From JACPKO01 sp964406775 (GTDB lineage Bacteria; Patescibacteriota; Microgenomatia; Daviesbacterales; UBA10151), in contig CAYOSW010000003.1 of assembly GCA_964406775.1 (NCBI GenBank), positions 8,723-72,722 of the forward strand: DNA of 64,000 bases, written 5' to 3'. How positions within the stretch are numbered: position 1 is the first letter of the stretch; each line of letters starts with the position of its first letter. A model generated the notes under the pieces. It had not been told where the DNA came from, made no database searches, and saw only the letters and a list, made by a program, of their open reading frames with translations. The translations under genes and the position numbers were made by a program. Positions 50,273-59,249 of the stretch are shown here, piece after piece.

Positions 50273-51408
50273 TGGACATAAACAAAGTTTTACAAGATTA
50301 TGATAAACAAAATATTACCATCGCAGTACTCGGTTCGCACTCAGCTTTAGATGTTTGCCGCGGGGCAAAGGACTACGGTTTTAGAACATTGGTTATAACC
50401 CAAAAAGGCCGGGGAGCTCCATATTCAAAGTATTACAAAACTCAAGATCATCTGGGATGCGTTGATGAAGTTTTAGAACTCGAAAATTTCAAAGATATTC
50501 TGAAAGAAGAAGTTCAAGCAGAGCTTGTAAAGCGAAGCTCGGTTTTTATCCCCCACCGGTCTTTTGAAGTTTATATTAACGATTACGATGCAATTGAAAA
50601 AGACTTTAATGTTCCTATGTTCGGGAACCGAAAACTTTTACGGAGTGAAGAACGGGGAACCGGTAACGGTATTGACCAATATAAAATAATGGATGAAGCG
50701 GGAATCAGATATCCAAAAGCGTTTAAAAAACCGGAAGATATCGACAGATTGGTGATAGTAAAAGTTCTGGAGAAAGAAAGGGGCTTTGAAAGGGCGTTCT
50801 TTCTGGCCGATTCACCTGCAAAATACGAGCAGGAAAAGAGGCGCTTAATTGCTGAAAAAAAGGTTTCCGAAGAAGCTTTTGAAAAGCAGGTAATTGAAGA
50901 GTTTATAAGCGGTGTTCAGGTAAATTTCAATTTCTTCTATGATTCTCTTTCCGAGAGATTGGAGCTTTTGGGGACAGATACAAGAAGACAGACCAATTTA
51001 GACGGAATAATCAGAATCCCTGCGAGTCAGCAGATCGATGTTACCGGTTCGGAAGTATCCGAGAAAGTTTTTGTAAAATATGAAGAAGCGGGACATATCG
51101 CGGTAACTGTTTTAGAATCGCTTTTGGGGCCGGCTTTTGAGATCGGGGAAAAATTTGTTAAGGGTTGTAAAAAGCTGGGACTTCCGGTGATCGGACCTTT
51201 CGGTCTTCAGACTATGATTATCCCGGGACCTCCGAAAAAAGAAATTATTGTTTTTGATGTTTCCCCGAGAATGCCGGGAAGTCCCGGAATCTCTGCAACT
51301 CCGTATTCCGGATATTTATACGGGAATTCAATTTCCGCAGGTAAAAGAGTTGCTATGGAAATAAAATCCGCTTTGAATGAGAATAGATTGGAGGAGGTTT
51401 TAACTTAA
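50272..51408 (+). CDS. PurP paralogue (copy 2)
   Basis: Second ATP-grasp protein of the PurP family, coupled to copy 1 and purB by one-base overlaps. ITIAVLGSHSALDVCRGAKD, VFIPHRSFEVYIND, VPMFGNRKLLRSEERG and LLGTDTRRQTNLDGIIRIPA parallel copy 1. It differs at key sites: the glycine loop AAGGKGYF is replaced by KERGFERAFF, and there is a longer lid insert (about residues 180-205, YEQEKRRLIAEKKVSEEAFE). Archaea such as Methanocaldococcus also carry a second PurP-like gene of uncertain role. It may form a hetero-oligomer with copy 1 or catalyse a related ligation. That function is inference. Confidence 0.8.
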   Translation: MDINKVLQDYDKQNITIAVLGSHSALDVCRGAKDYGFRTLVITQKGRGAPYSKYYKTQDHLGCVDEVLELENFKDILKEEVQAELVKRSSVFIPHRSFEVYINDYDAIEKDFNVPMFGNRKLLRSEERGTGNGIDQYKIMDEAGIRYPKAFKKPEDIDRLVIVKVLEKERGFERAFFLADSPAKYEQEKRRLIAEKKVSEEAFEKQVIEEFISGVQVNFNFFYDSLSERLELLGTDTRRQTNLDGIIRIPASQQIDVTGSEVSEKVFVKYEEAGHIAVTVLESLLGPAFEIGEKFVKGCKKLGLPVIGPFGLQTMIIPGPPKKEIIVFDVSPRMPGSPGISATPYSGYLYGNSISAGKRVAMEIKSALNENRLEEVLT

Positions 51409-52796
51409 TGGATTTTAAAAATTATCAATCGGTGTTTTCCTGGAGATACGGTTCACCTGAGATGAGGGAGATTTTTTCGGAGGCAAATAAATACAGACTC
51501 TGGAGAAGAATTTGGGTGGAAATGGCCAGAATCCAAAATACCGAGGGGCTTGTTTCGGACGAAGAATTAAAAGACCTTGAAGATCATCAGGAAGATATTG
51601 ATATCGAAAGAGCTCTGGAAATAGAGAAGGAAACGGGACACGATGTCGTAGCGGCAATCAGGGAATTTGCCGAAAAAGCCAAATTAGGAGGCGGAAAAAT
51701 TCATTTCGGCGCAACCAGTATGGATATTGTCGATAACGCCGACTCAATAAAAGCCAAAGAAGCCCTGATCATTGTTAAAGACAAATTAACTGATCTTTTG
51801 AAAAGCTTGTCGGATAAAATTGAGAAATACGCAGACACTCCCTGTATGGCATATACCCACCTCCAGCCGGCAGAACCGACGACTTTAGGATACAGATTCG
51901 CAATATATGCCCAGGACTTGTTGTGGGATTTAGATAAAGTAGAGTGGCTTTTGGAAAACGGTTTAAAGAGTAAGGGTTTTAAAGGGGCAGTCGGAACCCA
52001 GGCAAGCTATAAAAAATTATTCGGAGAAAAAGCGGAAGATTTTGAAAAACGAATAATGGAGAAACTCGGATTGGATGCCGCGTTTATTGCCGGACAGACA
52101 GCTCCCAGGAAAATGGATTATTTTATTTCTACTGCGTTATCATCCATCGCCCAATCTCTCTATAAATTCGCCTTCGACTTAAGAATTTTACAATCTCCGA
52201 ACTTCGGGGAATTATCCGAGCCTTTCGGCAAAACACAAGTCGGCTCGTCCGCTATGCCCTTTAAGAAAAACCCCGTCAAGTCAGAGCAAATTTGTTCACT
52301 GGCAAAACTTGTTTTAAGTTTAGCCGATAACGCATCTCAAAACTCTTCTTTATCATTACTTGAGAGAACTCTTGATGACAGCGCGAACAGGCGGGTCTAT
52401 ATGCCCGAAATGTTTTTGAGCGTTGACGAAATGTTAAAAAGTGCGGCAAAAATCGTTTCCGGCCTTGTGGTAAATGAGGCAAGGATTCAGGAAAATTTGG
52501 AGAGGTACGCGCCTTTTTCGGCAACCGAGGAAATAATTATAGAAGCCGTGAAAGCCGGAGCCGACAGGCAGGAAATGCACGAAATTTTGCGTGAAGTTTC
52601 TATGGAAGCCTGGTCGTTAGTTGCGGTTGGTGAAGAAAATCCGCTGATGGATTTATTATTAAAACGGGAAGAGATCTTAAAATATGTCGGAAAAGACAAA
52701 ATGGAGAAAATTATTGATCCTCAAAATCATTTAGGGACTGCTGCAGGAAGGGCAAAAAAGCTTGCATATGAAATTAAAAAATTCACAGATAATTAA
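51408..52796 (+). CDS. purB: Adenylosuccinate lyase
   Basis: Cleaves SAICAR and adenylosuccinate, so it serves both IMP and AMP synthesis. The signature GSSAMPFKKNPVKSEQICSL (fumarate-releasing loop) is present, plus HFGATSMDIVDNADS and TPCMAYTHLQPAEPTTLGYR. At 462 residues it is normal. ATG overlaps the purP copy 2 stop (TAATG). The 3' end overlaps the HAD hydrolase start. Confidence 0.96.
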   Translation: MDFKNYQSVFSWRYGSPEMREIFSEANKYRLWRRIWVEMARIQNTEGLVSDEELKDLEDHQEDIDIERALEIEKETGHDVVAAIREFAEKAKLGGGKIHFGATSMDIVDNADSIKAKEALIIVKDKLTDLLKSLSDKIEKYADTPCMAYTHLQPAEPTTLGYRFAIYAQDLLWDLDKVEWLLENGLKSKGFKGAVGTQASYKKLFGEKAEDFEKRIMEKLGLDAAFIAGQTAPRKMDYFISTALSSIAQSLYKFAFDLRILQSPNFGELSEPFGKTQVGSSAMPFKKNPVKSEQICSLAKLVLSLADNASQNSSLSLLERTLDDSANRRVYMPEMFLSVDEMLKSAAKIVSGLVVNEARIQENLERYAPFSATEEIIIEAVKAGADRQEMHEILREVSMEAWSLVAVGEENPLMDLLLKREEILKYVGKDKMEKIIDPQNHLGTAAGRAKKLAYEIKKFTDN

Positions 52797-53445
52797 GGCG
52801 ATTATTTGGGATATGGATGGGGTGCTGATTGATTCGGAAAATATTCATCCTGTTGTTGAGTCGGAAACTGCAAAATTTTTCGGTATGGATTTTTCACCCG
52901 AAAAAGTCCGGGAGCTTTATTTAGGCGTTCAGCTTGAAACCGAATTTAACGATATGATCAAAAGATCGGGCAAGAGCGGTGTTACTTATGTGCAAATGCG
53001 GAAAGTTAGGGATGAGATTTTAAAAAAACACTTAAAACAGGGGATAGAATCGGTGCCTTTTGCAAAAGATGTTATCAGTAGTCTGTCGCCTAGATATAAA
53101 ATGGCACTCGTTTCATCCGGTGAGCGTTTCTGGGGAGAGGATGCTTTGGACAAGCTGGGATTATTAACATATTTTGATGCGGTTATTTTTGGAGAGGATG
53201 TAGAAAATCACAAACCAAACCCGGAACCGTTTTTAAAAGCTTCTGAATCTCTCGGTGTGGAGCCCTCGGAAATAATAGTAGTTGAAGATTCGGAGTCCGG
53301 TTTTAAGGGTGCTAAAGCTGCTGGTATGAAATTAATAGCCAGAAGATCTGAGCATAATAAGGAAAAAGATTTCTCATTTGCTGATTTTATTATCGAAGAT
53401 TTACGGGAAATTCCACAAATCTTAGAAAGGATTAATAATGTCTAA
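52768..53445 (+). CDS. HAD-family phosphatase (beta-phosphoglucomutase-like)
   Basis: Haloacid-dehalogenase phosphatase of subfamily I with a helical cap. Motif I is IIWDMDGVLIDSEN (nucleophile Asp), motif II ALVSSGERFWGEDAL, motif III in GEDVENHKPNPEPF and motif IV IIVVEDSESGFKGAKAAG. Substrate is not predictable. Sitting within the purine operon, a nucleotide or sugar phosphate is plausible. The start is ATG 52768, 29 bases inside purB, and an in-frame TTG just before is ignored. The end overlaps purK by eight bases. Confidence 0.88.
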   Translation: MKLKNSQIIKAIIWDMDGVLIDSENIHPVVESETAKFFGMDFSPEKVRELYLGVQLETEFNDMIKRSGKSGVTYVQMRKVRDEILKKHLKQGIESVPFAKDVISSLSPRYKMALVSSGERFWGEDALDKLGLLTYFDAVIFGEDVENHKPNPEPFLKASESLGVEPSEIIVVEDSESGFKGAKAAGMKLIARRSEHNKEKDFSFADFIIEDLREIPQILERINNV

Positions 53446-54598
53446 GAAAAGATTATCACTTACTAACAAAAAAAGTAAAACAATAGGAATTATTGGCGGC
53501 GGTCAGTTGGGGCAAATGCTTACTGAGGCGGCGAAGAATCTAGAGCTGGATGTTGTTGTTTTAGAGCCTGATGATGATCCTCCTGCAGTTCAAGCTGGCG
53601 CGACACAAATTATTGGCTCACTGGTCGATACTAAAAAAATTAAAGAACTTGTAAAGAAATCGGATTTTGTGACTTGGGAAATTGAGCATATAAATACTGA
53701 GGTTCTGAAAGAACTAGAGAATCAGGGTTTTAAAATAAGTCCTTCCCCGAAAACTCTAACGAAAATTAAGGACAAATTTTTACAAAAAGATTTTTTGAAA
53801 AATCAGGGAATTCCAACAGCGCCATTTAGAAAAGTTGAAAATATTGAAGATTTAAAAAAAGCTGCAGACGAATTAAATTTACCGCTTGTGCTTAAAACGA
53901 GATTTGGGGGATATGATGGCAGGGGAAATTTTGTTATCCGGAATGAAACAGATTTTAAAGAAGGATTTATTAAATTAGGTGGAGAGAATTTGTATGTTGA
54001 AGGCTGGGTGAATTTCGAAAAAGAATTAGCTGTAATGGCAGTCCGTGATGTAAATGCAAATATTAAAACTTATCCGGTTGTCCAAACAATTCATAAGAAT
54101 AATATTTTACAAGTAGTTTTGGCACCTGCTCCAATTTCTTCAGATCAAAGTTTAAAAGCTGAGGAATTTGCGAAAAAAGTTATGGAACATTTAGAAGGTG
54201 CAGGAGTTTTTGGGATTGAAATGTTCTTAACGAAGAGAGGAGAGATTTTAGTGAATGAAATAGCGCCGAGAGTTCATAATAGCGGCCACTTTACAATTGA
54301 AGCAGCTATTACGTCACAATTTGAAAATCAACTTAGAGCAGTTTCTGAGATGGATTTGGGATCGTCAAAAATGAAAGTTAAGGCGGCTGTAATGATTAAT
54401 ATTTTAGGAGATAGAATGGGAGAGGCGAATCCCAAGGGTGTAGGAAAGGCAGAAAAATTAGGAAATGTTTTTGTTCATATTTATGGAAAAAAAGAAGTTA
54501 AACCGGAAAGAAAAATGGGTCATCTGACTGTTATCGGTGATGATTTAGAGAAAGTTTTAGAAAAAGCAAATCTTGCAAGAAGTTTAATTAGTATATAG
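53438..54598 (+). CDS. purK: N5-carboxyaminoimidazole ribonucleotide synthase
   Basis: ATP-grasp enzyme making N5-CAIR from AIR and bicarbonate. The opening IGIIGGGQLGQMLTEAAKNL, LVLKTRFGGYDGRGNFVI, YVEGWVNFEKELAVMAVRD and EIAPRVHNSGHFTIEAAITS are diagnostic. At 386 residues it is standard. An N-terminal Lys-rich extension of about 14 residues precedes the fold. It overlaps the HAD gene and is followed by purE. The stretch of purK and purE reads somewhat more AT-rich than neighbouring genes. Confidence 0.96.
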   Translation: MSKKRLSLTNKKSKTIGIIGGGQLGQMLTEAAKNLELDVVVLEPDDDPPAVQAGATQIIGSLVDTKKIKELVKKSDFVTWEIEHINTEVLKELENQGFKISPSPKTLTKIKDKFLQKDFLKNQGIPTAPFRKVENIEDLKKAADELNLPLVLKTRFGGYDGRGNFVIRNETDFKEGFIKLGGENLYVEGWVNFEKELAVMAVRDVNANIKTYPVVQTIHKNNILQVVLAPAPISSDQSLKAEEFAKKVMEHLEGAGVFGIEMFLTKRGEILVNEIAPRVHNSGHFTIEAAITSQFENQLRAVSEMDLGSSKMKVKAAVMINILGDRMGEANPKGVGKAEKLGNVFVHIYGKKEVKPERKMGHLTVIGDDLEKVLEKANLARSLISI

Positions 54599-54609
54599 AA
54601 TTTAAAGCA

Positions 54610-55137
54610 ATGAATGATAAACCTTTAGTTGGAATAATAATGGGATCTGATTCGGATTTGCCGGTTATGGAACAGGCTGAGAAGGTTCTCCGAGAATTTG
54701 GTGTGAATGTAGAGACTAAAATTGTGTCAGCACACAGAACTCCTGATGAGATGGTTAGTTATGCAAAAACTGCTGAAGGAAGAGGTTTAAAAGTAATTAT
54801 TGCTGGTGCAGGAGGAGCTGCACATTTGCCAGGGATGACTGCTTCCTTTACTTCGCTGCCCACAATTGGGGTTCCGATCACAACTAAAGCCTTAGATGGG
54901 CTAGATTCTTTAGCATCTATTCAGCAAATGCCCCCCGGAGTTCCGGTGGCTACAGTCGCGATAAATGGAGCAAAGAATGCAGGATTATTGGCAGTTCAGA
55001 TTCTAGGAACAGCTGATGCGAGCTTAAGACAGAAAATGAAACAGTATAAAGATGACACAAGGAGTGAGGTGTCAGAAAAAAATAAGAAGCTTTCAGAACT
55101 GGGTTCAGATAAATATTTGGAGGAGAAAGACAAGTAA
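54610..55137 (+). CDS. purE: N5-CAIR mutase (PurE class I)
   Basis: Rearranges N5-CAIR to CAIR. GIIMGSDSDLPVMEQAEKVL, IVSAHRTPDEMVSYAKTAE, VIIAGAGGAAHLPGMTASFT and the QMPPGVPVATVAINGAKNAG blocks are exact class I motifs, consistent with a separate PurK. At 175 residues it carries a short charged tail. The stop overlaps purC (TAATG). Confidence 0.97.
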   Translation: MNDKPLVGIIMGSDSDLPVMEQAEKVLREFGVNVETKIVSAHRTPDEMVSYAKTAEGRGLKVIIAGAGGAAHLPGMTASFTSLPTIGVPITTKALDGLDSLASIQQMPPGVPVATVAINGAKNAGLLAVQILGTADASLRQKMKQYKDDTRSEVSEKNKKLSELGSDKYLEEKDK

Positions 55138-56093
55138 TGGTTTCCAGGGAAGATATTATTAAGTCCATCCCAAATTTACTCAAAAGTACTGATTTTGATT
55201 TCGGGAAAAAACATACCGGCAAAGTACGCGACACCTATATTCTTCCCGACAAAAGAATAATAATTACGACAGACCGTCAATCGGCTTTCGATAAGATTTT
55301 AGGGCATATTCCTTTTAAAGGAGCCGTTTTGAATCAATTGGCATCATTCTGGTTCGAAAAAACTTCAGACATTATCGGCAATCATATGATTTCAGTTCCT
55401 GATCCGAATGTTTCAATTGTTGAAAATTGTGAGCTGGTTCCTATCGAGATGGTTGTCCGCGGGTATATAACCGGTGTTACGGATACTTCAATTTGGGGAT
55501 CTTATGAAAAAGGAGAAAGATTAATTTATGGAATTAAATTTCCTGATGGTTTGAAAAAGAATCAAAAACTTCCTGAGCCCGTAATTACTCCGACCACCAA
55601 AGCCGAATCAGGTCACGATGAGAGACTAACGGAGGATAAAATTTTGGAGAGAAGAGTGGTTTCCAAAGAGATTTGGGAGCAAATGAAAAATGCGGCGCTT
55701 GAAGTCTTTAAAAGAGGAACTGAAATTTGTGATGAGGCGGGAATAATTCTGGCCGATACGAAATATGAATTCGGAATAAGAAACGGAAAACTTGTTTTAA
55801 TTGATGAGGTTCATACGCCGGATTCCTCAAGGTTTTGGTTGAAATCTTCGTATGATAAGAAGCTGGAAAGAGGACAGGAGCCCGAAAGTTATGACAAAGA
55901 GCCTTTAAGGATTTGGTTTAAAGAACAGGGCTACACCGGGGATGGTGAAGCTCCCGTAATGCCGGATGAGTTTTTGGTAAAAATGTCTGAGCTTTACCAG
56001 GGAATTTATGAAAAAATAACGGGTAAAACATTTGAACCGTTTGAGTACCCGATCGAAGAGAGAATTAAAGCAAACATCCAAAAGAGCCTCTAA
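55137..56093 (+). CDS. purC: SAICAR synthetase
   Basis: Adds aspartate to CAIR. GKVRDTYILPDKRIIITTDR, QSAFDKILGHIPFKGAVLNQ, MVVRGYITGVTDTSIWGSYE and EAGIILADTKYEFGIRNGKL then VLIDEVHTPDSSRFW are diagnostic. At 318 residues it is the longer, fungal-like class rather than the 240-residue E. coli class. It ends the purP-purP-purB-HAD-purK-purE-purC operon, and a weak TGTGA/TCACA hairpin (56097-56112) follows. Confidence 0.96.
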   Translation: MVSREDIIKSIPNLLKSTDFDFGKKHTGKVRDTYILPDKRIIITTDRQSAFDKILGHIPFKGAVLNQLASFWFEKTSDIIGNHMISVPDPNVSIVENCELVPIEMVVRGYITGVTDTSIWGSYEKGERLIYGIKFPDGLKKNQKLPEPVITPTTKAESGHDERLTEDKILERRVVSKEIWEQMKNAALEVFKRGTEICDEAGIILADTKYEFGIRNGKLVLIDEVHTPDSSRFWLKSSYDKKLERGQEPESYDKEPLRIWFKEQGYTGDGEAPVMPDEFLVKMSELYQGIYEKITGKTFEPFEYPIEERIKANIQKSL

Positions 56094-56149
56094 TTCTGTG
56101 ATTCTCGTCACATTAATACCGGATCCTTTCGTTTATATTTTCAAACTGT

Positions 56150-56557
56150 ATGGCTGAATCCGAAACCCAAATTAGAGAAACAGCATTAAGGGGAGAGCTC
56201 AGTATGATGGCGAGCAGTCAGGAGATTGAAGTTACCCGTCGAAGTGTCGAGAGGTTTAATCAAGACATACCATCGCATTTTGAAACGAGGCGGCTGCCAT
56301 TGCTTGCGGTAGCGGAAATATTTGCAAGAAATGGAGATATAAGGGCGGTTGCTTGTTTAGGATTGTTAGCTTCGGAAGAAGGAAATCCCCCTGAGGCGGT
56401 CGCGGTAACGGTTTTAAGGGGGTTGCGTGTGCGTAATGAAATACTTATGAGACAATCGCTTAAGCCGACCGATCAAAGAGATGAACTCAGAAGAAGAATT
56501 GAAGTATTTGAAGGTATCGCTCTCCATAGGCCCCCGACCGGCAGGATTCCTTCTTAG
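56150..56557 (+). CDS. Hypothetical protein (135 aa)
   Basis: No family recognised. Helix-rich and soluble, with many Arg/Glu (EVTRRSVERFNQDIPSHFET, DQRDELRRRIEVFEGIAL). A TATATT box lies about nine bases before the ATG. Convergent with and overlapping by four bases the small membrane-protein gene on the minus strand. Typical orphan of this window. Confidence 0.58.
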   Translation: MAESETQIRETALRGELSMMASSQEIEVTRRSVERFNQDIPSHFETRRLPLLAVAEIFARNGDIRAVACLGLLASEEGNPPEAVAVTVLRGLRVRNEILMRQSLKPTDQRDELRRRIEVFEGIALHRPPTGRIPS

Positions 56558-56799
56558 TTTCTTTTGGTTGCTAGATATTTTTGAATTGCCAGAATAGCCC
56601 AAAGACTTGCAACTATAAATAATCCGGCCGCCGCCCCATAAAGATTTAACGTATAGTTCACAAAACATATAACATAAAGCATAAATGAAGTCATAATGCT
56701 GGTTGCCAGAGCCGGTTTGTCTTTTGAAAAAACCGAAGGCAGTAAGGACAATGCAAAAAATATCTGCGCACCGCCCAAAACGATATCCTGCCAAATCAT
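56554..56799 (-). CDS. Small membrane protein (81 aa)
   Basis: Three hydrophobic segments (IVLGGAQIFFALSLLPSV, SIMTSFMLYVICFVNYTL, LYGAAAGLFIVASLWAILAI) and a short basic tail. No family named. A GGAGG ribosome site sits seven bases before the ATG at 56799, a leadered gene in contrast to many here. It starts inside the end of the alpha/beta hydrolase gene, so it is the last gene of the GNAT-hydrolase operon. Confidence 0.68.
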   Translation of the reverse strand: MIWQDIVLGGAQIFFALSLLPSVFSKDKPALATSIMTSFMLYVICFVNYTLNLYGAAAGLFIVASLWAILAIQKYLATKRN

Positions 56800-57521
56800 T
56801 TTATTTCCTCCCGGTTTCCAAGCCAATTTTTTAGAATCTGCAAATATTCTACATCGAATTCAGGATGATTCCAAAAATGATGACCGGCTCCCTTCATAAT
56901 CAGATATGTCAGATTTTCTTTTTTAATTTCCCTCAGATAGTTTTCAATAACCTGATGAGGGATGATCTCGTCTTTTTCCGATTCGATCAGTAAAATTTTT
57001 CCGCTAAAATTATTAACTCCTTTTAAAGCGAGACAATTATCAGATGTCAGATCACTGCTTTTGAAAGCCTGAGGATTTTCTTTAATCAGTTTATCGGTAG
57101 GGATATCAAAGCCTTCATTAAAATAAAGTGCGGGTACTCTCAATACTAAGAATTTAAACTTTAAATAGTTTAATGCAACCGCAGATAAATAGCCCCCGTA
57201 ACTGGAACCCAGTATTCCGATATTTTCAGGATCAACTTCAGACAATCCCAAAAGGTGTTGATAAGCCGCTTTAATATCGTCGATATGATCTTCTCTTGAG
57301 AACTCATCTATTTTTCCGTCTGATTCCCCGTGACCTCTTAGATCCAAAGTCAGACAAACATAACCGAGCTTGGAGATCTGCTCTGCCCTTTTGATATTTC
57401 CTTCCTGACTGCTTTTCCAGCCGTGGACGAAAATTAATGCGGGAAGAGGTCCTTTTTTATTTTCAGGGCGGATAATATTTGCACTTAAGTTGGAGTGTCC
57501 GGATTTAAGAATTAATTTCAT
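56796..57521 (-). CDS. Alpha/beta hydrolase (S9/DAP-like esterase or peptidase)
   Basis: LPALIFVHGWKSSQEG carries the oxyanion-hole HG. The nucleophile elbow is GSSYGGY (Ser), with acid and His in ESEKDEIIPHQVIEN and GAGHHFWNHPE. RGHGESDGK and HLLGLSEVDPENIGILGSS fit the prolyl-oligopeptidase-like hydrolases of the BAAT/YheT type. At 241 residues it is a minimal fold with no signal peptide. It overlaps the acetyltransferase upstream by 17 bases. Substrate unknown. Confidence 0.87.
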   Translation of the reverse strand: MKLILKSGHSNLSANIIRPENKKGPLPALIFVHGWKSSQEGNIKRAEQISKLGYVCLTLDLRGHGESDGKIDEFSREDHIDDIKAAYQHLLGLSEVDPENIGILGSSYGGYLSAVALNYLKFKFLVLRVPALYFNEGFDIPTDKLIKENPQAFKSSDLTSDNCLALKGVNNFSGKILLIESEKDEIIPHQVIENYLREIKKENLTYLIMKGAGHHFWNHPEFDVEYLQILKNWLGNREEIK

Positions 57522-58068
57522 AATACATCAGTATCTCATCAGAAGGGTTTTCTCGATATAAAAGACCGCCAGGCAACCGGCCATATTCCTTAAAACCGTA
57601 AGCTGAATAAAGTTTGCAGGCTCTGTCATTTTCAGCAAAACAAACCAGTCTGATAATCTTTAACCCCGGCAACTTAGTCATTGCCTCACTAATAACTGAC
57701 TCCATAAGTTTTCTGCCTATTCCTTTTGAACGGTATTCCTTTGCCAGAGTTATACCGAAAACACCTGTATGTTTTTCTGCCCGGCCTTTTTTTGTTACTT
57801 CAGCGATACCGACAATCTTCTCTGAGCTCTCAACTACTAAAAAAACACTTTCCAGATTTTTAATTTTTCTCAAGGCCGAACTTAAAAAATCTTTTTCCTC
57901 CTTTAGAGATACTTCTTCTCCCTGAAGAGAAATATAGGTTTTTTCTTTAGAAATCTCATTTATATAATGCCAAAGCTGCTGAAGATCTGTTCTTTTAGGA
58001 TAGCGTATTAAATAAGATGTCCCGTCAGTTGCTTTACCTTTAAAAATTGTTTTACCTGTGCGAAGCAT
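57505..58068 (-). CDS. GNAT-family N-acetyltransferase
   Basis: GCN5-related acyltransferase. The acetyl-CoA motif A is FGITLAKEYRSKGIGRKLME (R-x2-G-x-G) and motif B has ENDRACKLYSAYGFKEYG. Length and ISLQGEEVSLKEEKDFL at the N-terminus resemble RimI/Rv-type acetyltransferases of small-molecule or protein N-termini. The ATG at 58068 has an AAGGAG site nine bases upstream. It heads the operon with the hydrolase and small membrane protein, downstream of purM. Confidence 0.87.
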   Translation of the reverse strand: MLRTGKTIFKGKATDGTSYLIRYPKRTDLQQLWHYINEISKEKTYISLQGEEVSLKEEKDFLSSALRKIKNLESVFLVVESSEKIVGIAEVTKKGRAEKHTGVFGITLAKEYRSKGIGRKLMESVISEAMTKLPGLKIIRLVCFAENDRACKLYSAYGFKEYGRLPGGLLYRENPSDEILMYYEINS

Positions 58069-58089
58069 TGGCAAGGTCTCCTTCCATAC

Positions 58090-59196
58090 TCATCTGATAT
58101 TCAGAGAGTCTGATTTAAAGGTGATGTTTAAGGGATTTATTACAACCTGTTTTTCGCCTGCCTCAACTTTTCCTGCAATCCAGGACTTAAAGCCTCTTTC
58201 TTTAATAATTTCCACAGCTTTTTCAGCCTGGTCAGAAGGTAACATTACCGCAAATCCTGCGCCCATATTGAAAGTTCCGTACATATCCTCATCAGACATT
58301 TCTGATTTCTCCTGAATGAATTTAAATAGTTCGTGAACTTCCGGTAAATTTTCAATAACATAAGTGAATTCCTCTTTCGCCCGCATTATTTTTCTAAATC
58401 CGTGGCCGGTGATATTAGCCATATAATGTATATCGATTTCTCCCTCAAATAACCCGGCTATTGTTTTTGCATAAATATGAGTGGGTACGAGTAATGCTTC
58501 TCCGTAAAGTTGACCGTCACTTAATTTTGTTGCGTACCCTTCATCCAATCCCTCAGCGATTCTCCGGGCTAAGGTCAAACCGTTAGCGTGTATTCCGCTT
58601 GACTCTATCAGAATGATTGAATCTCCGCTGCGCAGTTTATCGCCTAAACTGAGTCTACTTTTAGGATTAATAATTCCCACGCACGCACTCCCCAGATCAA
58701 TGACATCAGGATAAACAATTTCTTTATGAGTGGGGGTTTCTCCTCCGCCCCAGGATGCTCCGGCAAGATTACAGGCTTTGGCCCAGCCTTCTATTAAATC
58801 ACGAGTCCTCTCCTCGTCATCCAGCCATTCGGATTTTCCAAGGCCCCAAAAAGCATTTACAACGATAGGCTGTGCCCCGACAACAAGTAAGTCATTTGTG
58901 CTTGCTGCAACAACGTCTTGGGCAATAGCATCGTAGTAGGTTTTACCGGTAATTTTCCTAGTTGCATCAGCAACCAGGTTTTTTGTCCCCAGTCCCTCCA
59001 TAACAAAAGCTTTGTAACAGTCACCCTCATCCCAAACATAGGCTGAATCACCCCGGCTTTGGGTAATCTCGCTAAAACCGAATTTGTCTAAATTGGATGA
59101 AGTGCTTTTGGCTGATTGTTGGGCTGTTTTTTTAACAGGATCCATCGAAGCATAACTGACACCCGAGGATTCATATGAAAGTTTCTTTCCTGTCAT
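58090..59196 (-). CDS. purM: AIR synthetase (PurM-type)
   Basis: Cyclises FGAM to AIR. Related to PurL and ThiL by fold. DAIAQDVVAASTNDLLVVGA, WGGGETPTHKEIVYPDVIDL, SIILIESSGIHANGLTLARR, MANITGHGFRKIMRAKEEFT and TFNMGAGFAVMLPSDQAEKA match PurM, but the N-terminal ~60 residues (Ser/Lys-rich, SYESSGVSYASMDPVKKTAQ) follow the longer PurM-like form. At 368 residues it is slightly long. It is divergent from purF, with a roughly 165-base shared intergenic region. Confidence 0.9.
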   Translation of the reverse strand: MTGKKLSYESSGVSYASMDPVKKTAQQSAKSTSSNLDKFGFSEITQSRGDSAYVWDEGDCYKAFVMEGLGTKNLVADATRKITGKTYYDAIAQDVVAASTNDLLVVGAQPIVVNAFWGLGKSEWLDDEERTRDLIEGWAKACNLAGASWGGGETPTHKEIVYPDVIDLGSACVGIINPKSRLSLGDKLRSGDSIILIESSGIHANGLTLARRIAEGLDEGYATKLSDGQLYGEALLVPTHIYAKTIAGLFEGEIDIHYMANITGHGFRKIMRAKEEFTYVIENLPEVHELFKFIQEKSEMSDEDMYGTFNMGAGFAVMLPSDQAEKAVEIIKERGFKSWIAGKVEAGEKQVVINPLNITFKSDSLNIR

Positions 59197-59249
59197 AATA
59201 TTGTCTCTTTACAAATCATTAGTTTCAGATTAATAATATTATTACACTC

